Below, one piece after another: positions 53,179-64,000 of a stretch of DNA of 64,000 nucleotides. The position numbers and the translations under genes were made by a program. The notes under the pieces were generated by a model. That model ran no database searches. It had not been told where the DNA came from and saw only the letters and a list, made by a program, of their open reading frames with translations. The stretch comes from Absidia repens (taxonomy: Eukaryota; Mucoromycota; Mucoromycetes; Mucorales; Cunninghamellaceae). Every line of letters starts with the position of its first letter. Position 1 is the first letter of the stretch. The stretch is taken from the NCBI GenBank assembly GCA_002105175.1, contig MCGE01000026.1, forward strand, positions 248,001 through 312,000, read 5' to 3'.

Positions 53179-53625
53179 CTAAAATAAACCACCTTTTTTT
53201 GAATTCAGACGATGTTGTACTAGTGCTTCGATGGTATCCAAAGACGAAGTGCCTACCGCAGCCATGCCATTGGACCAGTCCACCACCACGGGTCGTTGAA
53301 GGGCAGAGGGGTCTTTCAGCAACAAGGTTTCGGCATCCTGCAGTGTGGTCGGGGACGGATGTTGTTGTTGTGAGGTATTTTCATTCTGGTCTTGGGCAGC
53401 AGAAACGAGATGGTCCCATCCATGTAAATAAGAAGCCATTTGTTCGAGTTGATCCTTGGTAGGTAAAGTGTCATCGCCAATGATATCTACTCGGTACACA
53501 TCCTCACCTGTGTTGGGTCGACTGCGTCGTTCTTGCAACATGGCCACGGCCTGGCGTGATAAAGGGACCCGTGAGTTATGGAAGATGGAGAGTATTGGTA
53601 ATGTTTTGGGAGGCCGGAAGGACAT
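53179..53625 (-). CDS. Fmp46-like (DUF1687) thioredoxin-fold protein
   Basis: A single exon of 148 aa. The start at 53623-53625 was chosen because the frame upstream is leader-like (Ile/Tyr/Lys from TATA repeats). The pattern LPILSIFHNSRVPLSRQAVA at the start and LQRPVVVDWSNGMAAVG near the end match the small mitochondrial Fmp46/DUF1687 family, which has an ArsC/thioredoxin-like fold and is predicted to be redox active. This copy contains no cysteine at all, so thiol chemistry is unlikely unless the annotation is incomplete. A Gln/His-rich insert lies between the two motifs. Confidence 0.75.
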   Translation of the reverse strand: MSFRPPKTLPILSIFHNSRVPLSRQAVAMLQERRSRPNTGEDVYRVDIIGDDTLPTKDQLEQMASYLHGWDHLVSAAQDQNENTSQQQHPSPTTLQDAETLLLKDPSALQRPVVVDWSNGMAAVGTSSLDTIEALVQHRLNSKKGGLF

Positions 53626-53735
53626 TATATTTTCTTCTTCTTTGATGTGGAGACGGATATATATATATAAAGTAGTTGATTCTTTTATTTTTCGAAGCGA
53701 AGGAGACAAAAAAAAAAAAAAAACGCTGCGAAGCG

Positions 53736-53766
<31 letters not shown>

Positions 53767-54590
53767 CTCATATTTTGGAAGTTACACGCTCGCTGCTTCC
53801 GGAGTTTTAACAATGTCTGGCATATATGTTGTTTCAAATATGTTATATCCGCTTCAACTATTCCCTGCTTCATTTTATGCGTCCTTCACTGTCCTTTTCC
53901 ATGCATCTACCACAGCCATTTTCTGAACCAAAGAAATAAATCACTCTTAATCCTATATTTAGAAACCCGGTACGGAAGACGGAGCGCTGTTCACATCGGT
54001 TCATTGATGTTGCCTCACACCTACACTGAAACATTTTCCTTTTTATGCAGAAATAAAATCAGCTTTTTTTCTTTCCTACGCGCACATGTACTTTCAAAAA
54101 GTCAACCTAAATGGATGAAGAGCCAGTATGACAGCAAAACTATAGAACATATTTTATTCCGATGCAAATATAAACTATGAAAACTAAACTGAACTGGTCG
54201 AATGGTACACACCATGACATATATCTGAATATGAGGGCTATTAGTGGTGTGTGTATGGATGACTGTGGAGTGTCAGAAGAGGGGCGTCTGTTGTAGAGTA
54301 AATATAATGCTAGATAAGATAGTCGAATTAAAGTAAAGGGGGAAGATATTCTATGGCGAGTGACAAACTATTTTACAGTGAAGGTATTAACTAAAAAGCA
54401 CCAAAATTACTACATCTTATTTGCAAAGGCATCAAAAGAAGAGAACATCCATGCTGTCAACATTCAATGGTGGTGGGTACCTTCATGATAAGAACATTGT
54501 CTTTTTGATGATTTTTGAGTGAGGATGCTGATTGTTGTAAAACAAAGAAAGGACAAAATTCTACAAAAAAAAATAGCTCAAGGATAGAAG
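53626..54590. other. Intergenic region upstream of repeat copy E
   Basis: A-runs at 53708-53723 and 53738-53758. From about 54420 it shares short similarity with copy F upstream sequence (GCAAAGGCATCAAAAGAAGAGAAC against GCAAAGGCGTCAAGGGAAGAG near 63582). No gene seen. Confidence 0.45.
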
Positions 54591-55830
54591 AAAACATTTC
54601 AAATCCCGCCCACGTGAAGATTTGTTTACTCCCGTTTTAATTTTTTTTTTTTTCGCCCTTTCTTTTCTTTCACCTTCTTTTTATTTCTTTAATTATTCAA
54701 AATTATGGCTCCTATGAGATTATGATGGTCTTAGATTAGTTTCAGGGCTAGTTTAGAGGCGCTTTCAGCTCAGGGATTACAAGATGCATGGGGAAACCCT
54801 TTCATTTTGGATTTAGGATTTAGAACCACCATTAGTTGGCTTTTTGAAACCTTCATTAGCTTCGTTTAGTGTTATTTTTTCCATAAATCGTATCTATGCC
54901 TGAATAAAATGTCTCTTTTTACATTCTTCAACGAAAATGTCCCATTAGCCTTTCTCATGTTTTGTGCAGTAGAATCCGGTTTTACTGCCATCATCATTTT
55001 TTATTAGTGTCGACCGCTATTGTGCCTCAATGACTTATGTCTTGTACAATATATTGGGTCCTATTTTTACAATTGTCTTTTTAGATTAGTGCTGTCCATT
55101 CTTTAGTTTCCAGATGGTCTCCCTCATTTATTCTATGCCTATTACATTACTTGCTGCATTGAACCCGGCATCTTTTAGTTTAGTATTTACAAATGCATTT
55201 CAAATAAAATATGTCTTATTATTAGCCATCCACTGATCCATTCAACAATATGCAAAGTGCTTTGTGAGTACTATCAAGCACATGCATGCTTTCTTGCTCA
55301 TCCATTATGAGTACTTTCGCCCAGAGTTCCCGCGACCAATCAACTAACTATCTTAGGCTACTTAATTCAAACGGGATCCTAGTTAAGGTCGATCAATAAT
55401 ATTAATAATCTAGGTTGTGCTGAGAGAATGACTGCCACTGTAGAATTTTTCCCCCTGCTCTATGACTTGGCGACTATGACCACCTCTAGAGTTTCAGCAA
55501 TAATTGCCGGTGCTAGGTCACTTGATATGAAATGTAGCACTATTTGCGCTCTATTACTTATATTAATCAACCGAGACCATTCCTTAGTGTAGCCTTCAGT
55601 ATAAATTATTATATATAGTGTCTACTAGACTAGAGCATACTGTATATATTCAGCTCGTTATTCCTATGGTATATGAATGAAAGTCACTTGCACCCCAAGC
55701 GCTCGACCATCAAAAGGACAAAATGGCGTAGGTGTCGTCTGTCATTCCATCAAAACTGACACCTTGACGCTCAGTAGACATTTTTTTGGATGTGAGAATG
55801 TCCAAGCCCTGCTTGTGAAAATGTTCACAC
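54590..55830 (+). repeat. Dispersed repeat, copy E
   Basis: The best-preserved plus-strand copy. E-box core at 54611-54616, a T-rich stretch, the block GATGCATGGGGAAACCCTTT near 54785, AATAAA at 54903-54908 and ATGTCTCTTTTTACATTC. Then several blocks repeat a pattern of ATTAGTGTCGACC / AAATATGTCTTATTA. It matches copy D to about 55815 and copy C (reverse complement) through at least 55230. Confidence 0.78.
54611..54616 (+). promoter_or_regulatory. E-box CACGTG core of repeat copy E
   Basis: Context AAATCCCGCCCACGTGAA, identical to copy B over 18 bases. Confidence 0.6.
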
Positions 55831-55952
55831 ACAAGCGGCGTCGGATTTTGAAATACAGTCAGGGCAAAAGATAACCTCACCCGAGTTTTCTTTTTCTAAT
55901 TTTTTCTTTCTCTTTCTTTTTCCACTATTTTTTTTTTAGTCAAAAAAATAAC

Positions 55953-58227
55953 ATGACTTCATCAATATTACTCAAAAAACAGGAAGAAATGAACGCTAGG
56001 TAATCAAATACACAGTGTCACTATAGAATGAGAAAACTGACTTGAACTATATGTTTATCACCAGGCTAGTTCGGGACTTGCTCCGTTTACCTGAAAACAA
56101 AAAGTGCTTTGACTGTCCTATCAAGGTCAGTAAAAAGGGGGAGGGGGATTGAAATCCATATTGTATACTCACTATGACTATTGTAATTTTTATTTTATCT
56201 TATAGAGTCCATTCTTTGTAAATGTAACTTTAAGCACGTTTGTCTGCACTCGTTGCTCTGGTCTTGTGTAAGTAAAACAACATGAAACAAGTCGAATTTT
56301 ATTTTCTTTTTTGGAGCAACACAACTGAAAGCTTTCAATGGTTTCGATAGACGTGAAGTTGGACATCGTGTAAAGTCTATATCAGCAAGTAAGTTTACAG
56401 GACCTGAACTCGCAGCTCTGGAACTTGGTGGCAATGGTATCGCAAGTAAAATATGGCTCAGCTGTGGTTATAATACGGTGGATACACCTGAACCTGAATC
56501 TGATGGTGAAGTTCGGGGGTTTATGCGACAAAAGTATTATGAAAGAAAATGGTTGAACTATGACTTGGCGGTATCGCATGATCTTGCTGTGAAGGATAAA
56601 ATCAATGAACTATTCACAGAGGTAAGTTGGGAGTCGTGGCTTTTTTTTTTTTTTTTTTTTTTTTTTGGAAGAAACAGCATAATGGGACAAACGTGAAACT
56701 CATAACATAGTCTTCGATTTGCTTTTTGTATTATAGGATGGTCTCCCTAGGCAACAGCAAAGACGTCGGCGATCAACATTGGAAAGCAACACCACAAATG
56801 ATAATGCGATCAATTTACAACAAAACCTACGACTAAAGAAAGCCATTCCTACATCTTTGGATTTATCAACAACAAACAAAGTTCAACCTCCCACCATCCA
56901 AACAGCGCCACTTATCATGGTAAAGTATAAACACAGCCTAGCCTCTAGTGACACCAATCAGCACTAAATATGGATACTTCTTTTTATCTTATTTATAGAA
57001 CCCCTCTCAACTTCAACCAAAGCTTGCGTCTCCCAATCCATCCAAATGTAAAGAAGGAAAAGAAACCATCCCAACGTTTACTAAAACAAAATTACTCACA
57101 CTCTTTTTTTGTTTTCTTGTTTTAGTAGATACGGCATCGAAAATACCTGATTCTCAGCCTGTCTCACCATTACCCACAAAACAGCCAATAGCTCCGATGG
57201 ATTCATTCTTTGCAGATTTGGCAGGGCTGACCTTGTCTGACACTTCAGCACAAACACAGTCTGGCAACCATCCACACAGCAACCACCAATCGCAACACGC
57301 AAATGATATTCTGACCCCGACCTTTCTGAACAAAACCAATACTCAAATCAATGACAGTACCAACAAGCGACATAGTGTACAACCCACAACTAATTACAGT
57401 GCACCTCAGACTATGCCCTCTGGTAAGTGAACCTTTCCCTCTCCCCTCCAAATCAAAATGTCTCAAGAGAAATTAGTACTTATGATACCTTTTTTTTTTA
57501 TCATACAGATGCTGATTCTTCTGTGTCAAGTCATAAGCGTGCCACTAGTTTGCAGGATATTGACCCATACTCTGCACTACGATCTCATCACACAGAAAAT
57601 CAACAACGGTATCAACAAACGATCTCAGCAATTAATGCAATTGCTCCACAGTCATCTTCATCGACAAGCTTTAACCACAACTCTACCAAAAAGCCAAATA
57701 CCATCGACCCTTATGCAGCATTGCGGCAATTGTCTCATGGACCCGAACGCCTCAACCTTAGCTCACCTCCTATCACAGCCGTCACCAACAGCACGACAAT
57801 CCCACGATCCCCTGTGAATACTACATGGAATTCACCACCAACGCCTACAAAGCAACAATATCACACGGAGCGGTCTTTTGAACTGAGCCAAACACCATTT
57901 GATCAAGGTGCGTAGTATATGATACCGATCCTTTAAATATATAACAGTGAACTAATCCTCTCTTATTTATATATGGTAGATAAATCCTACTCGAAGAAGA
58001 CGGATGAATGGGTGCAAGCGGGATTACAACTAGCATGTGGACATCAGGAAAACGACAACGACAACGACTCGGATGTGATGACCCAATTCTCCTCCTCCAC
58101 TGCGACTTCATCTACTACATCGCACAAGGTCACGGGCAAAGGAAACAATAACAATGCGTTTAGTGATCTGGATCCATTGGCGACGTACAAACAAAACAAA
58201 ATAAAAACGACCTTTTCCAATTCTTGA
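55953..58227 (+). CDS. ArfGAP-domain protein, AGFG-like
   Basis: Nine exons, 55953-55999, 56065-56125, 56206-56267, 56351-56621, 56737-56919, 56999-57047, 57126-57422, 57509-57907 and 57980-58227, give 538 aa. The zinc finger has the ArfGAP spacing C-x2-C-x16-C-x2-C: CFDC at about residue 30, then CTRC, spread over exons 2 and 3. The arginine finger and following motif read CSGLVREVGHRVKSISASKF. The segment LELGGNGIASKIWLSCGY resembles AGFG/HRB proteins, which act in endocytosis and Arf6-linked traffic. The remaining 380 residues are disordered, with two DPYxALR motifs (DIDPYSALR and TIDPYAALR) and a third, degenerate DLDPLATYK, perhaps peptide ligands for endocytic adaptors. Exon 7 has two candidate acceptors three bases apart (57125 or 57128). 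AATAAA at 58384-58389. Confidence 0.9.
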
Positions 58228-59006
58228 AGACGACTTGTGGTGTCTTTTGGTGGGGTGCGTTTAGTAGAACTTGTGTCTTTTGTTGTTGTTCTTTTTGTAG
58301 AGTTAGTATTAGTATCAGTATAAAACTAGTTATGCATTCCTTTTTAATAGCAGTGATTATTTTTTATATCGACATTCCATTACAATAAAGATATTATTCA
58401 TTTATTTATTTACTGTATACTTGATATGATAATGGCTTCAGAAATGTGTTATCTGGTTTTTGATTATATAGGTGATATATGTATATGTTCGAGAAGGGAA
58501 TTAGAAAGAGTCTACGAGGTATGAATTGACTATAATTCATAAAAACGTTAAAGACTGGTTAGAGTACATGTGGTGAAGGAAAAGTAAAAAAATAAAAAAG
58601 ATATACGGTTAAATACGGCGGATGTGCGTTTGTTGTCTCGATGTGGATATTCAAAGAGGAATATTTATGATATGATGCTTTAGTAACTTGTTGACTTCAG
58701 GTCGCCAAATGTTTTAGACTGTGGTATACCATACTATACATCTTCACTCTCCCAGAAATCGGTCAACTATTCGTAATATATCATATCCATGGTATAAAAA
58801 ATAAATGTTTGCAATATGAGATCAAATTCATATAATAATGGTCATACCACATAGACAAATAAAGATAAAAATTTGGTTTTTATTGAATTTGCATATAGAA
58901 TAAAATAAAAATACAATACTTGTGATACTAATGCTAAAACTAATACTCTGTGGGGGGTAAAACAAAATGTAACAAAAAAAGAACCAAAAAACTAAGAGAT
59001 ACTGCA
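58228..59006. other. Convergent 3' intergenic region
   Basis: Between the ArfGAP (+) and MRG (-) gene ends. AATAAA at 58384-58389; A+T-rich, no gene seen. Confidence 0.5.
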
Positions 59007-60424
59007 TCAGGTTCCATTGACCAAAGATACATAGGAGGGGGTTGCATTTTGGTATTCTGTAACAAAGAAGTGTTTCTGCCTTTTCTGAATGTATTGCAAG
59101 ATATCGCCTAGATGGTCTGCCAATGCAGAAATCACAGTTGCATCCAAACTTGTATGAGAAATCAAAGAAGGTAACTGAACTAAATCAGCATTAATAAATA
59201 AAGGATAATTAAGTCACTCTGCTTTATTTGGGGGTTGACCATATTTCGCTTTGACTTACCATATAAACGCAAGAGATGTTCTGCACCATAAATATCAGTC
59301 ATATCTTTGTTAGGATGTTTCCGTCTTAAATCGGAATACTGTTGTCGTTCAAACTGGTATAATAACAGGGACCCCAATGCTTTGTTGAAGTACATAGATA
59401 GACCTTGAGTCACTTCATCCAGCAAATCCGAATCACTACGATTATAAAGCAAGGATAAGAATAGTAAACCAAGAGCACATGCTTCCTTTTTTTTTTTTTT
59501 TTTTTTTTACCCTTCCTTCTCCGATTTGCTTTCCAGGGTATGTTTTTTGTATTGAGTCAAGATTTGAGTAATGGTAGGTTCCCGTGGTAACGGTACTAGC
59601 TAAATAAGATGGTAATATAAAAAAAAAAAAAAAAAAAAAAAAAACGGGAGGTGAGCGGGATCGGTATCAGCATACGTAAAAAAGAAAAAAAAATGCAAGT
59701 TTCTATATTATCCAATGCCCTCCATTATTTTTACCTGCTGGTTCTTCGTGATATATTCCCAATCATCAACTAATAGGCATTTTAAAGTTTCTGGGATATC
59801 CAATCGAGCTTCGACAGAGTGTAATGAATCGGATTTGGTGTGCCCCTTGTTTCACATGTGAAAGATAAGCTGAGAGTGAGTGTTCTGATCCTTTGCAATA
59901 AAATATAAAAATAAAAAAAGGAAGCCTTGGGTGCTACCGACCTTACCTTTCCTTCAAGCTCGGCCCAGGTTCGTTTACGACTTGCTGATGACGAAGTCGA
60001 TGATAATCCATTCCGAGATTTCTTTGAGCGTTCATTCTTAGTAGAGTAGGATTCCTTGGTACGCTTTTGCAAGGCGAGATTTTCTTCATTCCAAGCGAGT
60101 ATACGCGTGTCATCTACCCACTCGTCCCACCTATTCATTCTTCACGTATAAGTTAATCCATTCACACATGCTGTTTTCTTCCAGTGTTTGAGTCTCTTAC
60201 TTCTTATTCCAGCCTTGGTAATGTACAAGATATAGAGCCTTTTTTTTGTCACAGTCGTCCGTTTCTGTTTTGCGGTCAAGAATCTACCAAATAACGCGTT
60301 TGAATAAAATAGATGAAATAGCTAAAATTCTCCAAGGTGTTACCTTTGCTTCATATATAAGAGGACCATGGTAACATAATATTCGTTGATCATGACTGTT
60401 TGTCGAGGAAGCAGATAACACCAT
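59007..60424 (-). CDS. EAF3: MRG15/Eaf3-type chromodomain and MRG-domain protein
   Basis: Seven exons on the minus strand, 60424-60344, 60283-60201, 60130-59947, 59845-59735, 59599-59511, 59435-59260 and 59179-59007, give 298 aa. The N-terminal chromo-barrel domain reads RILCYHGPLIYEAKILDRKT, then ALYLVHYQGWNKKWDEWV across two introns. A basic linker (KKSRNGLSSTSSSASRKR) leads to the MRG domain: EARLDIPETLKCLLVDDW, LVPLPREPTITQILTQYKKH, DSDLLDEVTQGLSMYFNKAL and GAEHLLRLYGKVQLPSL. Eaf3/MRG15 reads H3K36 (and H3K4) methylation and joins both NuA4 acetyltransferase and the Rpd3S deacetylase. The start of exon 4 (acceptor CAAG at 59846) is the least certain junction. An upstream in-frame ATG at 60520 would add a hydrophobic T-rich leader and is less likely. 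Confidence 0.9.
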
Positions 60425-61626
60425 TGATATCAAATATGCCAGGTCAAAAAAAGAAAAAAAAAAAGAAGAGATGTGCGCGATTTCTCGAAATTCAATTCCC
60501 GATAGGTGCCATTTTGTCATTTTCTGCTTGATTCAAAATGGACGACCCATTCCAAATTAGTTCTCATTGCATTTACACATGACTCCGCCTAGTTTCTGCG
60601 GGAAAAAAAATAGTATTGGCCAACAATTAACAACGGAAATCGAAAATAAAATAAAAGGTGTTTGTTTTTCGCATGAAGCATCTTTCGTCCTAGCAGCAAG
60701 CCTAATACTTGTTTTTTGATCTATTTAGTCCGAATATAATATCATGTTTCTCCCTTATGCATCGGGAGTACTAACTGCATGTGATATTTTCGGGGAAGCT
60801 CTCACAAGGGCCGTTAGAAAAGGGAGAAAGTTGCACCTTGATAATTTATAAACGCCGATATTTAAAACTTCGACAAGTGAGACAAACAAAAAAAAAAAAA
60901 AAAAAAAAAAGAGAGCCAGAAATCAGGGATAAAGGAACCCCAACTCAAATGGTAAGGGAAGGAACGGATTGAAGTTATTTCCGGTTTGAGATCCGTATAA
61001 ATAAATATAAAGTAAACTTTTCTCACATCCTTAAGCTTGATAGTCATAACATTAATTCCAGCTAGTTACTTGATTGTTATCTTTCGTTTTATCAAATCCC
61101 CATTAATTCATCCTCAAACACCGTTTAAGGCACACTAAAAAGATAATTTTACTATTTTCGGGTCGATTGATGCTCCGTTTTTTAGGTCTTGGCTTTTTAT
61201 ATAAGGTTTCTTAGAAAAAGAGAAAAATGGAAATAAGCTTGTATTGCCCCACCCAAGTTTATGGTTCAATTTATAACGATGATGATCACATATATATAAA
61301 GTAAAATTACATGAGAGCTGATATCACAAAGGGGACAATTATGCCGAGAAGAAGGCAATATTCTCTTGGAGACAATCCCAATGAAGGTTTGACAACGAAA
61401 ACAATTTGGTGTACGTTTTATTCCCCGCTCTTCTCAGGTCAAGCAATGAAAAAAAGACTTTTTTGTTATTTTCTCTCTCTCTTTCTTTTTTTCCCCTTCC
61501 TTTCTCTTTCAATTTCTGTTTTTCTTTTCACCACTATCGTTGCTATTACCACTACTACCTACGACTACTACTACCTTTCCTTATTACCATTACTATCATT
61601 ACCAGCAACCAACTAGTATCAATATT
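60425..61626. other. Divergent intergenic region between the MRG and velvet genes
   Basis: Contains an A-run (60890-60910), a TATATATAAAG box near 61292, and a C/T-rich leader (61470-61540) before the velvet start codon. No gene seen. Confidence 0.5.
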
Positions 61627-62812
61627 ATGAATAACAACGTACATACTGCCCCTCGATACGACTACGGACATCATACAACGGCACTACCATTACCACAGCA
61701 GCCACAACCACCGCAATCACAACCAACACAAACGGGCTATCATCCCTCTAGCGATGCCTCTGTACCTACATCCTCTTTCTATCCTGCTGAAACTGACCAA
61801 CGAGTTATTTTAAACAACACTAAAGTACCTAAGGAAGAGGACCAACCGAAATTGATGGAAAATATACCTTTTGCGATAGATCGCATTGGCTATGATGAAC
61901 GGGAAATGAGGTAAGCATATATAAACAAGTATTGGTGTTTTGGCTACTAACCTACCGTCACCACCGCTTTTACCGCTTTTTTTTTTATTATTATTATTAT
62001 TATTTTCAATTTAGGACATATGAACTAGTAGTGTGTCAACAACCTTTACATGCGAGAATGTGTGGATTTGGTGAAAAGGACCGAAGGCCAATTGATCCCC
62101 CTCCTATCGTACAACTGATAGTCAGGCAAAAGAGTCAAGAACCAGTCGATGTACAGTAAGTATAAAAAAAGGAAGTCAAATGTAAATTTTAAAGATGGTT
62201 GTATGTGTAACTTTGACCCTGTTTTTTTTTTTTATTCTTTCTTTTTCTTGCCCTTTCAATATAGAACGTTACAAATACCATTCTTTGTCCTTCATGTCAC
62301 TTTATGGTCTGCTGATCGTACAGAAGAACGAAACATCATTTCAAATCCACCCAAATGTACTCGTGTTTTGATGGGTTCGTTGGTCAGCTCACCCAGTTTA
62401 CTGAAGAATCCTGAGGGAGAACAAGGTTTATACTTTGCTTTTCCTGATTTAAGCATCCGTACCGAAGGCCGTTATACCTTGCGTTTTAGTTTGATGAAAT
62501 TGGTTAGGTAAGAGAATAAAAAAAAAAAAAAAAAAAAAAAGGTGAAATAAAATACGAACAGAACTGAAAAGGGGGAAAGGGGGGGGGGAGGGGATGGTAG
62601 GAGACAATATGATAGGGAAGGAAGGTATATCTCAGGGTCCTCTCATACTCACTTGTTCGCAAAAAATGAAATAAAATAGTGCTGACTTTCAAACCGATGC
62701 CAAATCTAAAATTATTGCCCAAGTCTTCTCTGATGCATTTACTGTATATTCTGCGAAAAAGGTAATAACAGAATCGATTATGTCGAGGAAAGGAAAATGG
62801 TAGCAAAGGATG

Positions 62813-62847
<35 letters not shown>

Positions 62848-63167
62848 AACTCCTTTTCAATAATTTATAATTCGGATTCTTCAAGTTCCCTGGCATGACT
62901 GGTAAGTTGGAGAATGACGCTGCTCTTTGGGTGATATATTGAATTTTTATCTGGTCATTACTAAATGTCTTTTTTTTTTTTTTTTTTCTCTTTCTCCAAA
63001 TTAGAATCAACGGATCTGTCGAAAGCATTTGCTAAACAAGGACTCAAAATACCCATTCGAAATGATGGTAAGGATGCTTTTCTCCAGTATTTGTGATCCC
63101 AATTTATCTTGTATTAATTTTTTTATTATGTCATTTATTAGTACGATCAAGAAAATCCGACTCATGA
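61627..63167 (+). CDS. Velvet-domain regulator (VosA/VelB-type)
   Basis: Seven exons, 61627-61910, 62015-62155, 62265-62507, 62680-62761, 62886-62901, 63005-63067 and 63142-63167, give 284 aa. After about 65 Pro/Gln/His-rich residues the velvet domain begins: [82 protein letters not shown], and [20 protein letters not shown], followed by [20 protein letters not shown]. This order is the complete velvet fold, an NF-kappaB-like DNA-binding module. Velvet proteins control sporulation, light response and secondary metabolism. Exon 5 is only 16 nt and exon 7 only 26 nt, but both are needed to keep the conserved [22 protein letters not shown] C-terminus in frame. Short VelB-like subtype is favoured. 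Confidence 0.92.
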
Positions 63168-63529
63168 TACTCGAAATGGGAAATATAGCTTAGTTAGATA
63201 TTGTCAATTAGTATTTTATGTCTTCATCTGAAATATATTCTTTTTTTCTTTAATTCAATGTTTGACAATTTTTATGAATGATGGTTTTCATGATTAATGA
63301 CTGACAGCTCTTGGGATTTTTAAGGGGGGGGGCTGATGACTGATGCGTTAGGGTTGTTACCGGATGGATTTTGGGGTTGGTGGTGTTGATTTCAGGCTAA
63401 GGACTGATGGTTTGGAAGCTATTGGGTAACGGGTTTTATAAGCGATGATTGGGATTTGTTAGTTTTTTTGTTATGGCGATGGACGGATGACATGTGAAGG
63501 TTTAGTGGAGGTTTAATAATGCAACATAC
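63168..63529. other. Intergenic
   Basis: 3' flank of the velvet gene. A G-rich stretch at 63325-63333 and short TGATGG-like repeats; no gene seen. Confidence 0.4.
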
Positions 63530-64000
63530 AGTGAAGGGGGAGGTGAACTAAAACCAAATCGAATTGCTCGGTTTTGTCTGCAAAGGCGTCAAGGGAAGAG
63601 AACAACCATTTCGATGATGTTGTATGATGTTGATTGTTATATATATGTATATAAAAAGAGGGGCTTCCTTTTTTGTAGCCGCCAAAGAAAAATAATATTC
63701 GCAAACCAAATCCTTATGACCCAAGAGTATTTCAAATTCCGTTCACGTGGATTTTTATTTACTCCAGCTCTTTTTTTTTTCCTTCTTCTTTTTTATCACC
63801 ATTCATCTTCTTTGAGGTTACGATGATCTTAGATTAGTGTCAGCACTAGCTTAGAAGGGTTTCAGATTAGGGATTACAACATGCATGGGGAACCCCTTTC
63901 ACTCTGGATCTAGGATTTAGACCTCCATTAGATGGCTTTTTGGAGCCGTCATTAACTTAATAAAATGTTAGTTTGTCTTTAGTTTGTATCTGCGTCTGAA
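63530..64000 (+). repeat. Dispersed repeat, copy F (cut by the window end)
   Basis: E-box core at 63744-63749, then the T-rich stretch, GATTAGTGTCAGCACTAGCT (63834), ACATGCATGGGGAACCCCTT (63880) and GGATCTAGGATTTAGA. The window ends in CTGAA exactly where the other copies have CTGAATAAA. An extra AATAAA lies at 63959-63964. Similarity upstream of the E-box to copy E begins near 63580. Confidence 0.75.
63744..63749 (+). promoter_or_regulatory. E-box CACGTG core of repeat copy F
   Basis: Context AAATTCCGTTCACGTGGA; the CCGCCC part is changed to CCGTTC. Confidence 0.55.

Overview
This is a stretch of fungal nuclear chromosome. Genes are split by many short GT-AG introns (mostly about 50-150 bp), intergenic DNA is A+T rich with long poly-A/poly-T tracts, and predicted proteins carry asparagine, glutamine, serine and threonine runs. 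The gene set (velvet factor, SPX-VTC polyphosphate polymerase, HAL/NPR-type kinase, AGFG-like ArfGAP, CSC1 channel, EXPERA protein) fits a filamentous fungus. The intron density and low-complexity style suggest an early-diverging lineage such as Mucoromycota (Mucorales); that placement is inference. I resolved exon structures by matching splice sites with reading phase; no alignment or RNA data were available.

Layout. 1-13 kb holds regulators: the 3' part of a probable fungal transcription factor; a Myb/SANT-like protein whose first residues copy the histone H3 tail; a heat-shock-factor-type protein with polyglutamine (minus); a broken or unresolved multi-membrane-segment gene (7.6-10 kb, minus); a CAP-Gly protein; and a bHLH factor (minus). 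13-17 kb is gene-poor and carries two repeat copies in inverted arrangement. 17-28 kb has an Sds3/BRMS1-family HDAC-complex subunit, an orphan protein (minus), isopentenyl-diphosphate isomerase divergent from it, a disordered serine-rich orphan, and an Any1/SLC66A2-like PQ-loop protein.

27.8-47.8 kb is the most thematic part: endopolyphosphatase (PPN1-like), a DHA2 major-facilitator transporter (minus), a CSC1/PHM7-type channel, GAPDH, an emopamil-binding-like sterol isomerase (minus), and an SPX-VTC-DUF202 polyphosphate polymerase. The polymerase makes vacuolar polyphosphate and the endopolyphosphatase cuts it. PPN1, VTC and PHM7 homologues are all members of the yeast PHM phosphate-responsive set, so their closeness is notable. 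50-64 kb has a HAL5/NPR1-type kinase, an Fmp46-like thioredoxin-fold protein (minus), an AGFG-like ArfGAP, an MRG15/Eaf3 chromatin reader (minus) and a velvet factor.

Between genes lies a dispersed non-coding repeat family with six recognised copies (three plus, two minus, and one plus copy cut by the window end). Five copies share a CCGCCCACGTG-type E-box core, and four of them have an AATAAA about 270-290 bp downstream. This looks like a repeated short transcription unit and is my main candidate for something undescribed.
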